Source: Streptomonospora mangrovi
Lineage (GTDB): Bacteria > Actinomycetota > Actinomycetes > Streptosporangiales > Streptosporangiaceae
Length of the DNA: 64,000 nt
Direction: 5' to 3'
NCBI RefSeq assembly: GCF_027604915.1
Contig: NZ_JAJAQC010000029.1
Span: forward strand, 1 to 64,000
Under the pieces are notes generated by a model. It did no database searches. It was given only the letters and a program-made list of their open reading frames with translations, and was not told the DNA's origin. The translations under genes and the position numbers were made by a program. Positions within the stretch are counted from its first letter, which is position 1; every line of letters starts with the position of its first letter. Below are positions 15,930-25,201 of this stretch, piece after piece.

Positions 15930-17114
15930 GTGTCCTCTCCGGGCGACATCCTCGACCTCATCAGTCGGGGTGATGCCGGAACCCGCGCCGAACTGGCCCG
16001 GGTCACCGGCATGGCGCGCTCCACGGTCGCCCAGCGCGTGGACACCCTCATCGCCTACGGGCTGGTGGAGGAGCACGAGACCGGCGCGTCCACCGGCGGC
16101 CGGCCGCCCCGGGTGCTGCGCCTGGCCACCGAGCGCAACTGCGTCGTGGGCGTCGACCTCGGCGCCACGCACTGCCGCGTGGCGCTGATGGACATCGGCG
16201 GCCGCCTCCTCGCCGACCGCGAGGACCCCCTGCGCATCACCGAGGGCCCCGAGCCCGTGCTGCGCCACATCGACGACCGCATGCACGAACTCCTCGCCCA
16301 GGCCGGCCGCCCCCTGGCCGCCGTCAAGGCCATCGGGATCGGCGTCCCCGGCCCCGTGGAGTTCGCCACCGGGCGACCGGTCAACCCGCCGATCATGCCC
16401 GGCTGGCACGAGTACCCCATCCCCGACTACTTCACCAGCCGCTACGACCTGGAAGTCCTGGTCGACAACGACGTCAACGCGCTGGCCCTGGGCGAGGTCC
16501 GCCACGGCAGCACCGCCGCCGACAACCTGCTGTTCGTCAAGATCGGCACCGGCATCGGCTGCGGCATCATCGCCGGCGGCCGGCTGCACCGGGGCGCCCA
16601 GGGCGCGGCCGGCGACATCGGCCACATCCGGGTGCCCGGCGCCGACTCCGCCGCCTGCCGCTGCGGCAACACCGGCTGCCTGGAGGCGGTGGCCGGCGGC
16701 GCCGCCCTGGCCGCGCGGCTCACCCAGGCGGGCGTGCCCGCCGCCGACGGCCGGGCCGTGGTGGACCTGGTCAGCAGCGGCGACCCGATGGCCGTGCGCC
16801 TGGTGCGCGAGGCCGGCCGCGACATCGGCGACGTCCTCGCCGGGCTCGTCAACTTCTTCAACCCCGAGGCGATCGTGGTGGGCGGGGTCATGGCCGCCGC
16901 CCACGAGCACCTGCTGGCGGGGGTGCGCGAGGTCATCTACCAGCGCTCCCTGCCGCTGGCCACCCACCGGCTCACCGTCGCGCCCACCGAGGCCGGCGAG
17001 GCCGGGGGCGCGCTGGGCGCCGGGCGCCTGGCCATCGACCACGTCCTGGCCCCCGACAACATCGACCGGGCACTGGCCGCGCACGCGGCCGGCGCCGCAC
17101 CGGCGGCGCGGTAG
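15930..17114 (+). CDS. ROK-family transcriptional regulator of the sugar operon
   Basis: 394 residues from a GTG with AGGAG five bases upstream. Residues about 1-70 are a winged helix-turn-helix (GTRAELARVTGMARSTVAQR, then VDTLIAYGLVEE). The ROK sugar-kinase-like domain follows, with DLGATHCRVALMDIGG as phosphate loop, IGTGIGCGIIAGGRLHRG, and the zinc-binding CRCGNTGCLEA. This is the NagC/Mlc/XylR layout: a repressor that responds to a sugar or sugar phosphate. The binding-protein gene starts 140 bases downstream on the same strand, so it most likely controls the importer that follows. The sugar cannot be named from sequence. Confidence 0.9.
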   Translation: MSSPGDILDLISRGDAGTRAELARVTGMARSTVAQRVDTLIAYGLVEEHETGASTGGRPPRVLRLATERNCVVGVDLGATHCRVALMDIGGRLLADREDPLRITEGPEPVLRHIDDRMHELLAQAGRPLAAVKAIGIGVPGPVEFATGRPVNPPIMPGWHEYPIPDYFTSRYDLEVLVDNDVNALALGEVRHGSTAADNLLFVKIGTGIGCGIIAGGRLHRGAQGAAGDIGHIRVPGADSAACRCGNTGCLEAVAGGAALAARLTQAGVPAADGRAVVDLVSSGDPMAVRLVREAGRDIGDVLAGLVNFFNPEAIVVGGVMAAAHEHLLAGVREVIYQRSLPLATHRLTVAPTEAGEAGGALGAGRLAIDHVLAPDNIDRALAAHAAGAAPAAR

Positions 17115-17254
17115 CGGACCCCCGCTCCCGCCCCGACCCCCTCCCCGACTCCCGACTCCCGACCCCATCCCCCGAAGCCGCACCTTCCCGGATCCCCCCG
17201 ATCCCCCGACCCCGCTATCCCCCCATCCCGTCCGAAGTACATGGAGGCCCCACG

Positions 17255-18349
17255 ATGGGTTCGATTCCGCAATGGCGCACCCGCAGGCACGCGTTCGGCG
17301 CGCTGGCGGCGGCCGGCGTGGTGCTCGCCGCGACCGCGTGCAGCACCCCCGAGGCCGGCGGCGGCGACGGCGGTGAGGGGGCGTCCGACGGCCCCTTCAC
17401 CATCGGCGTCAGCAACGGCTTCATCGGCAGCGAGTGGCGCGAGCAGATGCTCTCCGTCCTTGAGGACGCCTTCGCCGAGTACGAGAGCGAGGGCGTCGTG
17501 GACGAACTCGTCGTGGAGAGCGCCGACGTCGACGTCAACGGCCAGATCCAGCAGATCCGCAACCTGATCCGCTCCGACGTCGACGCCATCATCGTCAACC
17601 CCAACTCCCCCACGGCGCTGGACGAGGTGTTCGCCGAGGCCGCCGACCAGGGCATCCAGATCGTCGCCATCGACCAGGCCGTGGAGTCCGAGCACGTCAC
17701 CAACGTGGTCATCGACCAGGCGGAGTGGGCGTCGATCTCGGCGGAGTGGCTGGCCGAGGAGGTCGGCGAGGGCGGCGAGATCATCGCGGTCAACGGCATC
17801 GACGGCCACCCCGCCAACGAGGACCGCTGGTCGGGCGCCCAGCAGGTGTTCGAGGAGGCCGGCGTGGAGGTTGTGGCCAACGACTTCGCCGAGTGGGACC
17901 AGAGCCAGGGCCAGACCGTCACCCGCGACCTGCTCTCCAGCAACCCCGACGTCGACGGGATCTTCGTCCAGGACGGCATGGCCCTGGGCGCCATGCAGGC
18001 CCTCCAGGCCGAGGGCCTGGAGGACGAGGTCGCCATCACCGGCGAGGCGCGCGTGGGCTACATGAAGGAATGGGACCAACTGCGCCAGGACAACGAGGAC
18101 TTCTCCAGCATCGGCGTGCCCAACCCGCCCTCGGTGTCGGTGTCGGCGCTGCACGTCGTGGTCCGCATGCTCCAGGGCCAGGAGTTCCGCTCCGACGCCC
18201 TCGACGGCAACACGCTCTACCTGCCGATGCCCGAGACGGTCACCGACGAGAACTTCGACGAGCGCTTCGCCGAGGTCGAGGACGAGCCCGACGCCTACGC
18301 CGTCGACCACAGCATCACCCCCGAGGAAGCCGACTCCTACTTCCAGTAG
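17255..18349 (+). CDS. Sugar ABC transporter substrate-binding lipoprotein (RbsB/XylF class)
   Basis: 364 residues with GGAGG seven bases before the ATG. The lipobox VLAATACS predicts acylation at about Cys29, so the mature protein is tethered to the outer face of the membrane. The type-I periplasmic-binding fold follows (FTIGVSNGFIGSEWREQM, then VDAIIVNPNSPTALDEV, then IVAIDQAVE), as in ribose/xylose/inositol binders. First structural gene of the importer, 92 bases before the ATPase. The ligand is likely a monosaccharide or cyclitol, given the transporter class and the downstream dehydrogenase. Confidence 0.92.
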   Translation: MGSIPQWRTRRHAFGALAAAGVVLAATACSTPEAGGGDGGEGASDGPFTIGVSNGFIGSEWREQMLSVLEDAFAEYESEGVVDELVVESADVDVNGQIQQIRNLIRSDVDAIIVNPNSPTALDEVFAEAADQGIQIVAIDQAVESEHVTNVVIDQAEWASISAEWLAEEVGEGGEIIAVNGIDGHPANEDRWSGAQQVFEEAGVEVVANDFAEWDQSQGQTVTRDLLSSNPDVDGIFVQDGMALGAMQALQAEGLEDEVAITGEARVGYMKEWDQLRQDNEDFSSIGVPNPPSVSVSALHVVVRMLQGQEFRSDALDGNTLYLPMPETVTDENFDERFAEVEDEPDAYAVDHSITPEEADSYFQ

Positions 18350-18441
18350 GCAGCACTTCCGGCAGCCCGCCGCCGGTGCCGGGGCGCGCAAGCGCCGCCC
18401 CGGCACCGCCCCGGCACCGGCGACCAGGACAGGGAGACATC

Positions 18442-20220
18442 GTGGACACACCGCCGTTTCTGCGGATGAGCGGCGTGCGCAAGCGCTACGGCGGCGTCAC
18501 CGCGCTGGCCGGCGCCGACTTCGAGGCCGAGGCCGGCACGGTGCACGCCGTGCTGGGCCCCAACGGCTCGGGCAAGTCGACGCTGCTGAAGGTGCTCACC
18601 GGCGTGGTGGCGCCCGACGCGGGCGAGGTGCTGCTGGAGGGCCGCCGGCTGCGCCCGCGCGGACCCCGCGACACCCTCGCCGCCGGCGTCAGCGCCGTCT
18701 ACCAGGAACTGTCGCTGATCGAGGAGTTCAGCGTCCTGGACAACCTGGTCCTGGGCGTGGAGCCGACCCGGTTCGGCCTGCGCGACACCCGCGCCGCCCG
18801 CGCCCGCGCGCTGCCGTGGCTGGAGCGCTTCGCCCCCGCGTTCGGCGGCCGGGTGCCGGCCGACGAGCGCGCCGCCGACCTCGACCCCGGCGAGCGCCAG
18901 ATCGTGGAGATCTGCAAGGCCCTGGTGCGCGAGCCCCGCGTGCTGGTGCTGGACGAGGCCACGGCCTCGCTGCGCCGCGCCCAGGTCGACGTGCTGTTCG
19001 AGGTGGTGGGCGAGCTGCGCGAGCGCGGTGTGCTCATCCTGTTCATCACCCACCGCCTGGCCGAGATCCTGGCGCTGTGCGACCGCGCCACGGTCATGCG
19101 CAACGGCGCGGACGTGGCCACGGTGACGGTGGGCGAGACCCCCGAGCGGGAGCTGGTCGAGCTGATGTCGGGCGGCACCCCCCGCACCCCCGAGACCGAT
19201 ACCGGCACCACCGGCACCGCCGCCGCCGGCGCCGGGTCCGCCGCACCCGCGGGCGCGAGGACGGACGCGTCCCGGGTGCGGCCCCGCGCCGCCGCCGCGG
19301 CACCGGGTGGCGAGCCGGCGGCGGCCGAGCCGCTGCTGGAGGTGCGCGACCTCTCCGGCGACCGCGTCGACGGCGTGTCCTTCCAGGTCCGCCCCGGCGA
19401 GGTGCTGGGCCTGGGCGGCCTCCAGGGCCAGGGCCAGTCGGAGCTGATGGCCATCCTCTTCGGCGCGCGCCGGCGCTCCGGCGGCACCGTGCTGCTCAAC
19501 GGCCGCCCGGTCCACCCGCGCTCGCCCAAGCAGGCGGTGCGCGCCGGGTTCGCCTACGTCCCGGGCAACCGGGGCGCCCAGGGGCTGGCGCTGGGCCGAC
19601 CGATCCTGGAGAACTTCGCGCTGCCCTCGGTGGGCCGGCGCGCCGGGCTGGGCGTGGCGCTGTCGCGGCGCCGCGAGATCGCCGCGGCGCGCGCCGTGGC
19701 CGAGCGCATCGGCACCCGCTACGGCTCCCTGGACGACCCGGTGTCCACGCTGTCGGGCGGCAACCAGCAGAAGATCGTCGTCGGCAAGTGGTTCCCCACC
19801 GAGCCGGTGGTGGTGCTGATGGACGACCCCGCCAAGGGCATCGACCTGCGTGCCAAGGCGGAGATGTTCGCCGTGGTCGCCGAACTGGCCGCCGCCGGTG
19901 CGGCGGTGGTGCTGGGCGCCAGCGACGACCGCGAGCTGGTCGAGGTCTGCGACCGGGTGCTGGTGCTGTTCGAGGGCCGGGTGGTGGACGAGGTGTCCGG
20001 CGACCGGCTCACCGAGGACACCCTCATCGCCAGCTCCATGCACATCGCCGGGCGCGACACCGGCACCGGGCACCCCGAGGCGACCTCGGCGCTGCCCGAA
20101 CCCGACCGGGCGCCCGCGCCCGCCGCCGGAACCGGAACCGGCGGTCCCGCCGGCGCCCCCGGCGCGGCCGACGGCCCCGCGCCCGAGCCCGCACCCTCCG
20201 ACCCGGGCGGCCGCGCGTGA
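18442..20220 (+). CDS. Sugar ABC transporter ATPase with two nucleotide-binding domains (RbsA/MglA class)
   Basis: 592 residues from a GTG with AGGGAG upstream. Domain 1 has Walker A GPNGSGKST, a degenerate signature LDPGERQ and Walker B VLVLDEATASL. Domain 2 has the non-canonical Walker A usual in this class (GLQGQGQSE), the proper signature LSGGNQQK and VVLMDDPAKGIDL. So each composite site mixes one good and one poor half, as in RbsA. Unusual are a long Thr/Gly/Ala/Pro-rich linker (about residues 250-295) between the domains and a Pro/Ala-rich C-terminal tail of about 50 residues. It energises the two permeases that follow. Confidence 0.92.
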   Translation: MDTPPFLRMSGVRKRYGGVTALAGADFEAEAGTVHAVLGPNGSGKSTLLKVLTGVVAPDAGEVLLEGRRLRPRGPRDTLAAGVSAVYQELSLIEEFSVLDNLVLGVEPTRFGLRDTRAARARALPWLERFAPAFGGRVPADERAADLDPGERQIVEICKALVREPRVLVLDEATASLRRAQVDVLFEVVGELRERGVLILFITHRLAEILALCDRATVMRNGADVATVTVGETPERELVELMSGGTPRTPETDTGTTGTAAAGAGSAAPAGARTDASRVRPRAAAAAPGGEPAAAEPLLEVRDLSGDRVDGVSFQVRPGEVLGLGGLQGQGQSELMAILFGARRRSGGTVLLNGRPVHPRSPKQAVRAGFAYVPGNRGAQGLALGRPILENFALPSVGRRAGLGVALSRRREIAAARAVAERIGTRYGSLDDPVSTLSGGNQQKIVVGKWFPTEPVVVLMDDPAKGIDLRAKAEMFAVVAELAAAGAAVVLGASDDRELVEVCDRVLVLFEGRVVDEVSGDRLTEDTLIASSMHIAGRDTGTGHPEATSALPEPDRAPAPAAGTGTGGPAGAPGAADGPAPEPAPSDPGGRA

Positions 20221-20284
20221 GCGCCGCCGCCGCGCACTCCCCGACCCCGGCCGCCGCGCGGCCGGCCCGAGACCGAGGAAGGCC

Positions 20285-21331
20285 ATGACAACCCCCAGTC
20301 GAACCGAGGCACCGGGCGCCGCGGCGGGCGCGCCACCGCCGCCGCTCCTGCTGCGGGCGGGGCGGTCGGCGCTGTCCGCGCGGATGCCGACCCTGGCGGT
20401 CGCCGCGCTGCTGGTGGTGACCGTCGCGGCCTCCGCCGTGCTGCAACCCAACTTCTTCTCGGCCTACTCCATGACGGCCAGCTTCGCGACGTTCCTGCCG
20501 CTGGCCACCATCGCCGCCGCCCAGACCATCATCGTGCTGGCCGGCGGGATCGACCTGTCGCTGGGCACGATCGTCACCCTGGCCGCCGCCGTGTCGGTGG
20601 TGCTGATGGACGGCGACGACGCCCGCCTGCCGCTGGCGCTGGCCGCCGGGCTGGCCACCGGCGCGGCCTGCGGGCTGGTCAACGGCCTGGTGGTGGCGGG
20701 CCTGCGGCTCCAGCCGATCGTGGCGACCTTCGCCACCAGCTCGGTCTTCGGCGGCGCGGCGCTGCTGGTGCTGCCCCAGCCCGGCGGCGAGGCGTCGCCC
20801 GCCCTCACCGAGACCTTCCGCATGGTGGTGGCGCTGTACGTGCCCGTGCCGGCCGTGCTGCTGGTGCTGCTGTGGGCGGCCTGGCGGCTGCTGCGCCGGC
20901 ACCGCTTCGGCCAGTACCTCTACGCCGTGGGCGGCGGCGCCGACGCGGCCTACACCTCGGCGGTGCCGGTGTCGGCGGTGCGGGTGTTCTCCTACACCGC
21001 CGGCGGCCTGGTGGCGGCCCTGGCCGGGGTGGCGCTGCTGGCCGACTCCGGCGCGGGCGACCCCACCCTGGGCACCGAGCTGACGCTGGGCTCCATCGCG
21101 GCCCTGGTCATCGGCGGCACTCGGCTGCGCGGCGGGGTCGGCGGCGTGGGCGGCGCCCTGGTCGGCGCGGTCGTGCTCTCGCTGATCCAGGGCCTGGTGT
21201 TCTTCGCCGGGGTGCCCACCGACGCCCGGGAGTTCGTCTACGGCTGCATCATCATCGCCGCCATCGCGCTGGCCGGGCTGCTGACCGCCCGCGGCGCGCG
21301 GCGGCCCGCCCACGCGGGAGGCCCCCGATGA
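20285..21331 (+). CDS. Sugar ABC transporter permease 1 (RbsC class)
   Basis: 348 residues, GAGGAAGG just before the ATG. About nine hydrophobic segments, with the family block TIAAAQTIIVLAGGIDLSLG and the C-terminal region LTLGSIAALVIGGTRLRGGV followed by GGALVGAVVLSLIQ. Overlaps the second permease by ATGA (21328-21331), so the two are translationally coupled and probably form a heterodimeric channel. Confidence 0.92.
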   Translation: MTTPSRTEAPGAAAGAPPPPLLLRAGRSALSARMPTLAVAALLVVTVAASAVLQPNFFSAYSMTASFATFLPLATIAAAQTIIVLAGGIDLSLGTIVTLAAAVSVVLMDGDDARLPLALAAGLATGAACGLVNGLVVAGLRLQPIVATFATSSVFGGAALLVLPQPGGEASPALTETFRMVVALYVPVPAVLLVLLWAAWRLLRRHRFGQYLYAVGGGADAAYTSAVPVSAVRVFSYTAGGLVAALAGVALLADSGAGDPTLGTELTLGSIAALVIGGTRLRGGVGGVGGALVGAVVLSLIQGLVFFAGVPTDAREFVYGCIIIAAIALAGLLTARGARRPAHAGGPR

Positions 21332-22374
21332 CCGTGTCCACCGCGCCCGAGCAGGCGCCCGACCAGCCCGAACGCCCCGACCGGCCCGGCGCGCCCGCGC
21401 GCCCGCCCCTGGCCCGCCGCCTGCTGCGCGACCCCGTGGTGGTCTCGGGGGCGCTGGCGGTGCTGCTGTGGGTGGTGGCGGCCCTGTACTCCCCCGAGTT
21501 CGCCAGTTGGGGGCAGGTCGTCACCCTGCTCACCGTCGCCTCGTTCCTGGGCGTGATCGCCATCGGCCAGACGCTGGTGATCATCGCCGGCGGTGAGGGC
21601 ATCGACCTGTCGGTGGGCGCCACGGCCACGCTGTCGGCGATCGTGGCCTCGCGGTTCATGGACGGCTCCAACGAGGGCTTCGTCGTGGCCGTGCTGCTGG
21701 CGCTGGGCGCCTGCTGCGTGGTGGGCGTCGTCAACGCGGTGGGCGTGCTGGTGTTCCGGGTGCCGCCGCTGGTGATGACCCTGGGCATGATCGCGGTGGT
21801 CACCGGGTTCATCCGGCTCTACACCGGCGGCCGGCCCGAGGGCTCGGCGGCGCCGCTGCTGCGCACGCTGGTCACCGGCGACACCGTCGCGGGGATCCCC
21901 GGGGTGCTGTGGCTGTGGCTGGGCCTGGCGGTGCTGGTGGTGTGGCTGCTGCGGCGCACCTCCTTCGGCTGGCGGCTCTACGCCGTGGGCGGCAACCCCA
22001 CCACCGCCTACCTGTCGGGGGTCAACACCACCGCCGTGCGGTTCTCCGCCTACGTCCTGTCGTCGCTGTTCGCCGGGGTCGGCGGCATGCTGCTGCTGGG
22101 CTACGCGCAGAACGTCTACACCAGCCTGGGCACCGACTACATGCTCAACAGCGTGGCGGCGGCCGTGATCGGCGGCACCGCGCTGGTGGGCGGGGTGGGC
22201 GGCTACCTCGGCACGGTCATCGGCGCCATCCTGCTCACCGTCCTCGACTCCCTGCTGCGGATCATGCAGATCGGCGGCGGCGAGTGGGGCGACGCGCCCC
22301 GCCAGATCATCTACGGCGTGGTGCTGATCATCGTCCTGACCGCCTACGGCAGGCAGAAGCGGCTGCGGCAGTGA
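21328..22374 (+). CDS. Sugar ABC transporter permease 2 (RbsC class)
   Basis: 348 residues, the same length as permease 1, with GGAGG seven bases before the ATG. Carries the matching blocks IGQTLVIIAGGEGIDLSVGA and NSVAAAVIGGTALVGGVGGY. Many RbsC-type importers use one permease twice. Two distinct genes here suggest a heterodimer, as in autoinducer-2 or some pentose systems. Confidence 0.92.
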   Translation: MTVSTAPEQAPDQPERPDRPGAPARPPLARRLLRDPVVVSGALAVLLWVVAALYSPEFASWGQVVTLLTVASFLGVIAIGQTLVIIAGGEGIDLSVGATATLSAIVASRFMDGSNEGFVVAVLLALGACCVVGVVNAVGVLVFRVPPLVMTLGMIAVVTGFIRLYTGGRPEGSAAPLLRTLVTGDTVAGIPGVLWLWLGLAVLVVWLLRRTSFGWRLYAVGGNPTTAYLSGVNTTAVRFSAYVLSSLFAGVGGMLLLGYAQNVYTSLGTDYMLNSVAAAVIGGTALVGGVGGYLGTVIGAILLTVLDSLLRIMQIGGGEWGDAPRQIIYGVVLIIVLTAYGRQKRLRQ

Positions 22375-22427
22375 TCGGCGACCCCGATCACGCCGCGGCA
22401 CCCGTCCACGGATATGGAGTGACCAAC

Positions 22428-23699
22428 GTGACAGCACAGGCGAGCGGCCGGCTCGGAGTCGGCATCGTCGGCAGCGGGTTCATCGCCGACTTCCACACCC
22501 GCGCCTTCCGCGGCGTGCGCGACGCCGACGTGACCGCGGTCTGCGGGCGCACCGAGGAGCGGGTGCGGCGCATCTGCGACCTGGCGCGCGAGCTGCGGGT
22601 GGGCGACCCCACCGCCTACGCCGACGTCCGCGACATGGTGCGCGACCCGGCCGTGGACGCCGTGTGGGTGACCACGCCCAACCACGTGCGGGTGGAGACG
22701 GTGCGCGCCATCGTGGAGGAGGTGACCTCGGGACGGGCATCCCTGCGCGGGATCGCCATCGAGAAGCCGCTGGGCCGCACGGTCGCCGAGGCCGAGGAGG
22801 TGCTGCGGCTGGTGGAGAGCGCCGGGCTGCTGCACGGCTACCTGGAGAACCAGGTGTTCGCGCCCGGGGTGACCCGCGCCCACGAGCTGGCGTGGAAGCG
22901 CGGCGCGGCGGCGTCGGGCACCCCCTACCTGGCGCGCTGCGCCGAGGAGCACAGCGGGCCGCACAACGGGTGGTTCTGGCAGGGCGACAAGCAGGGCGGC
23001 GGCGTCCTCAACGACATGATGTGCCACAGCGTCGAGGCGGGGCGGTTCCTGCTGACCCCGCCCGGGGTCTCGGCCGACGAGTGGCTGACCCCGGTCAGCG
23101 TGGACGCCACCATCGCCAGCCTGAAGTGGTCGCGCCCCTCCTACGCCGACGAGCTGGCGCGCCGCTACGGCCCGGAGGTGGACTACCGCACCCGGCCCTC
23201 GGAGGACTACGCGCGCGCCACGGTGGTCTTCCGCAACGGCGACGGCGACGAGGTCGTGGCCGAGGGCACGACCTCGTGGAGCTACGTGGGCGCGGGCCTG
23301 CGGCTGACCTTCGAGCTGCTGGGCCCGGAGTACGCGATGTCGGTGAACAGCCTGGACACCGAGGCCCGGGTGTTCCTCAGCCGGGAGATCGCCGGGCGGC
23401 CGGGCGAGGACCTGGTCGAGAAGCAGAACGCCGAGGGCGGCCTGATGCCCGTGCTGCCCGACGAGGCCGGGGCCTACGGCTACACCGAGGAGAACCGGCA
23501 CATGGTGACGCGGTTCCTCGACGGCGTCGCCCCGGCCGAGAGCCTGGCCGACGGCCTCCAAGTGACGCGGCTGCTGATGGCCGCCTACCTGTCGGCCCAG
23601 GAGGGCCGCCGGGTGGACCTGACCGATTCGGCCACGGCGGAGAAGCTGGCCGGTTTCGTGCCCGACGTCGCCCAGGGCACCTGGCGCTCGGGCCGCTGA
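22428..23699 (+). CDS. Gfo/Idh/MocA-family NAD(P)-dependent oxidoreductase
   Basis: 423 residues. I prefer the GTG at 22428, with GGAG eight bases upstream; a GTG at 22371 overlapping the permease stop is a weaker alternative. The N-terminal Rossmann fold begins VGIVGSGFIADFHTRAF, and the EKPLGRTVAEAEEVL block carries the catalytic-region lysine of the family. The C-terminal alpha/beta domain follows (NGWFWQGDKQGGGVLNDMMC, then HSVEAGRFLL). Such enzymes oxidise or epimerise sugars and cyclitols. As the last gene of the importer operon it probably performs the first step on the imported compound. A strong terminator follows. Confidence 0.9.
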   Translation: MTAQASGRLGVGIVGSGFIADFHTRAFRGVRDADVTAVCGRTEERVRRICDLARELRVGDPTAYADVRDMVRDPAVDAVWVTTPNHVRVETVRAIVEEVTSGRASLRGIAIEKPLGRTVAEAEEVLRLVESAGLLHGYLENQVFAPGVTRAHELAWKRGAAASGTPYLARCAEEHSGPHNGWFWQGDKQGGGVLNDMMCHSVEAGRFLLTPPGVSADEWLTPVSVDATIASLKWSRPSYADELARRYGPEVDYRTRPSEDYARATVVFRNGDGDEVVAEGTTSWSYVGAGLRLTFELLGPEYAMSVNSLDTEARVFLSREIAGRPGEDLVEKQNAEGGLMPVLPDEAGAYGYTEENRHMVTRFLDGVAPAESLADGLQVTRLLMAAYLSAQEGRRVDLTDSATAEKLAGFVPDVAQGTWRSGR

Positions 23700-23766
23700 C
23701 CCGCGCCGGCGTCGGTCCGGCACGAGCGCGCGCGCCCGGTCCCGCGGGGGCCCGGACACGCGAAAA

Positions 23767-23797
23767 CGCCGAGGGGGCGCAGGGCGCCCCCTCGGCG
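23767..23797. terminator. Bidirectional terminator of the sugar operon
   Basis: A 14-bp perfect stem CGCCGAGGGGGCGC/GCGCCCCCTCGGCG with a 3-base loop, preceded by an A-run (GAAAAC) that becomes a T-run for minus-strand transcripts. It separates the operon from the convergent DUF397/XRE genes. Confidence 0.85.
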
Positions 23798-23896
23798 TCG
23801 TGCTTCCCACGCGGGTCGGGCCCGGGTGACCAGGTCAAGGAACTCGCAGGCGAACGCGGCGGCACTACGAGGGAGGCGGCGAGGAGTCGGTCCGGT

Positions 23897-24094
23897 TCAC
23901 ACCTGCCCGGCATCCGCCTTGACCAGGCGCACGAACGCGGCCCACTCCGCACCGGGAAAGGCGATGTGCCCGAGCCGGCGATACCGGGTGTCGCGCACCA
24001 ACACCGCGCCCGGGGCGTCGGCGACCTCCACGCACTCTCCCCCCGAGGCGTTGCTGTAGCTCGACTTGCGCCACACCGCCTCCATGGCTCTCAC
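23897..24094 (-). CDS. DUF397 protein
   Basis: 65 residues. The GTG at 24094 overlaps the upstream regulator's TGA as GTGA, a sign of translational coupling; the ATG nine bases further in is an alternative. The DUF397 signature is complete: WRKSSYSNASGGECVEVA at residues about 8-25, then VLVRDTRYR and a C-terminal FVRLVKADAG. DUF397 proteins are almost confined to actinobacteria and accompany WhiJ-like XRE regulators, where they modulate development in Streptomyces. Cytosolic, no membrane segment. Confidence 0.92.
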   Translation of the reverse strand: MRAMEAVWRKSSYSNASGGECVEVADAPGAVLVRDTRYRRLGHIAFPGAEWAAFVRLVKADAGQV

Positions 24095-24933
24095 GTGAAC
24101 TCTCCTCTCGCGGCCTCGATCAGCTTCCGTGACTCCCTTGGCGGCAGCGCCACTCCGCGAATGTCACCGAGGAGACGAGCGTACTGCGAGACCTCTTCAA
24201 GAGCCTCCACAGGTGCCCCCGACAGCGGAGTCTCCATGTAGAGGATGTCGGCACCCTGCACGTACAAGAGAGTGAAGGGTCCGCTCAGTCCAGGGTTGTT
24301 CTCGGTCGCCAGCGGAACGATCTGAAGGGTCACCCGAGAGCTTTCGCTCGCCTCCAGTAGGTGGTCAAGCTGCGCGCGCATGATTCTCGGCCCCCCTACG
24401 GGACGCTGAATCGCGGTCTCGTCCAGGACGAGGAGCAAGAGAGGCGCGTGGTCCGAAGCGAGAATCGACTGCCGAGCCATACGCGCCTGCACGAGTTCCT
24501 CAATCTCGGCGTCAGTGTCCATAGGCCGACCGTCGCGCAGGATGGTACGCGCGTAGTCCTCTGTTTGAAGCAGGCCGTGAACAAGTAGAGGTTGGAACGA
24601 CTTGATCTCGGTTGCCTGCTGTTCGAGAGAGACGACACCGCGAAACCATGTCGGAAAACCGTTGTGCTCGCTCAGGCGCTCCAACGCCCGCACGAGAGTG
24701 CCACCGGTAGAAAGCACCTGGTCGATTCGTTCCACGTGCTCCCGTCTTGCACCACGGGCTCCACGTTCCATTGCACTGATCATCGCGTGCGACACCGATA
24801 TCTCCCTGCCCAACTGCTGCTGCGAAAGCCCAGATTGGTCGCGTATCCTGCGGAGTTCCCGACCGAACCTGACCCATTTGGGGTTGGTGCGCTCAACCAT
24901 GTTCGCATGGTACTCAACCACACTGCTACGCAC
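24091..24933 (-). CDS. WhiJ-like XRE regulator with DUF5753 domain
   Basis: 280 residues. A GTG at 24933 has AGGAG seven bases upstream and is preferred; an internal ATG at 24900 lacks a site. The HTH (LRRIRDQSGLSQQQLGREIS, then VSHAMISAMERGARG) occupies residues about 27-65. The DUF5753 ligand-like domain follows (FQPLLVHGLLQTEDYARTIL, RMARQ, then LLLVLDETAIQRPVGG). This gene is visibly less GC-rich than its neighbours. Together with DUF397 and the divergent ATPase it forms the three-gene WhiJ/DUF397/AbaA-type locus duplicated in many actinomycetes and tied to sporulation and secondary metabolism. Confidence 0.92.
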   Translation of the reverse strand: MRSSVVEYHANMVERTNPKWVRFGRELRRIRDQSGLSQQQLGREISVSHAMISAMERGARGARREHVERIDQVLSTGGTLVRALERLSEHNGFPTWFRGVVSLEQQATEIKSFQPLLVHGLLQTEDYARTILRDGRPMDTDAEIEELVQARMARQSILASDHAPLLLLVLDETAIQRPVGGPRIMRAQLDHLLEASESSRVTLQIVPLATENNPGLSGPFTLLYVQGADILYMETPLSGAPVEALEEVSQYARLLGDIRGVALPPRESRKLIEAARGEFT

Positions 24934-25201
24934 CTGAATTCTCCTGAACCGAAATCGTCTGTTCGGTCGAATCCCTGGAGATGCGTCCGAGTCGCAGGGA
25001 TCGTTATCACATCAACGCTCTCTACTTCTCCCGAGAGCGGCCCTGACCAGTGCTGACATCACCGGACAGGGCCTAAGCCCCCAACCTGCCACGGACAGGC
25101 GAGGACCTGATGACCAAGATAATCCGCCCACGGCGTTCCGCCCGAATTCGCCGTTATGTGTTGCTCACACCATTCCAGACCCGCCGGGCGGTGCACTGAC
25201 C

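Noticed and set aside
15930-23699. Assigning xylose as the sugar of the ROK/ABC operon
   Set aside because: The nearby xylan genes make it attractive, but no xylA/xylB and no shared operator are present, and the dehydrogenase points equally to cyclitols.
23897-24933. XRE/DUF397 pair as a toxin-antitoxin module
   Set aside because: Family context is WhiJ/DUF397 developmental regulation; no toxin fold is present.
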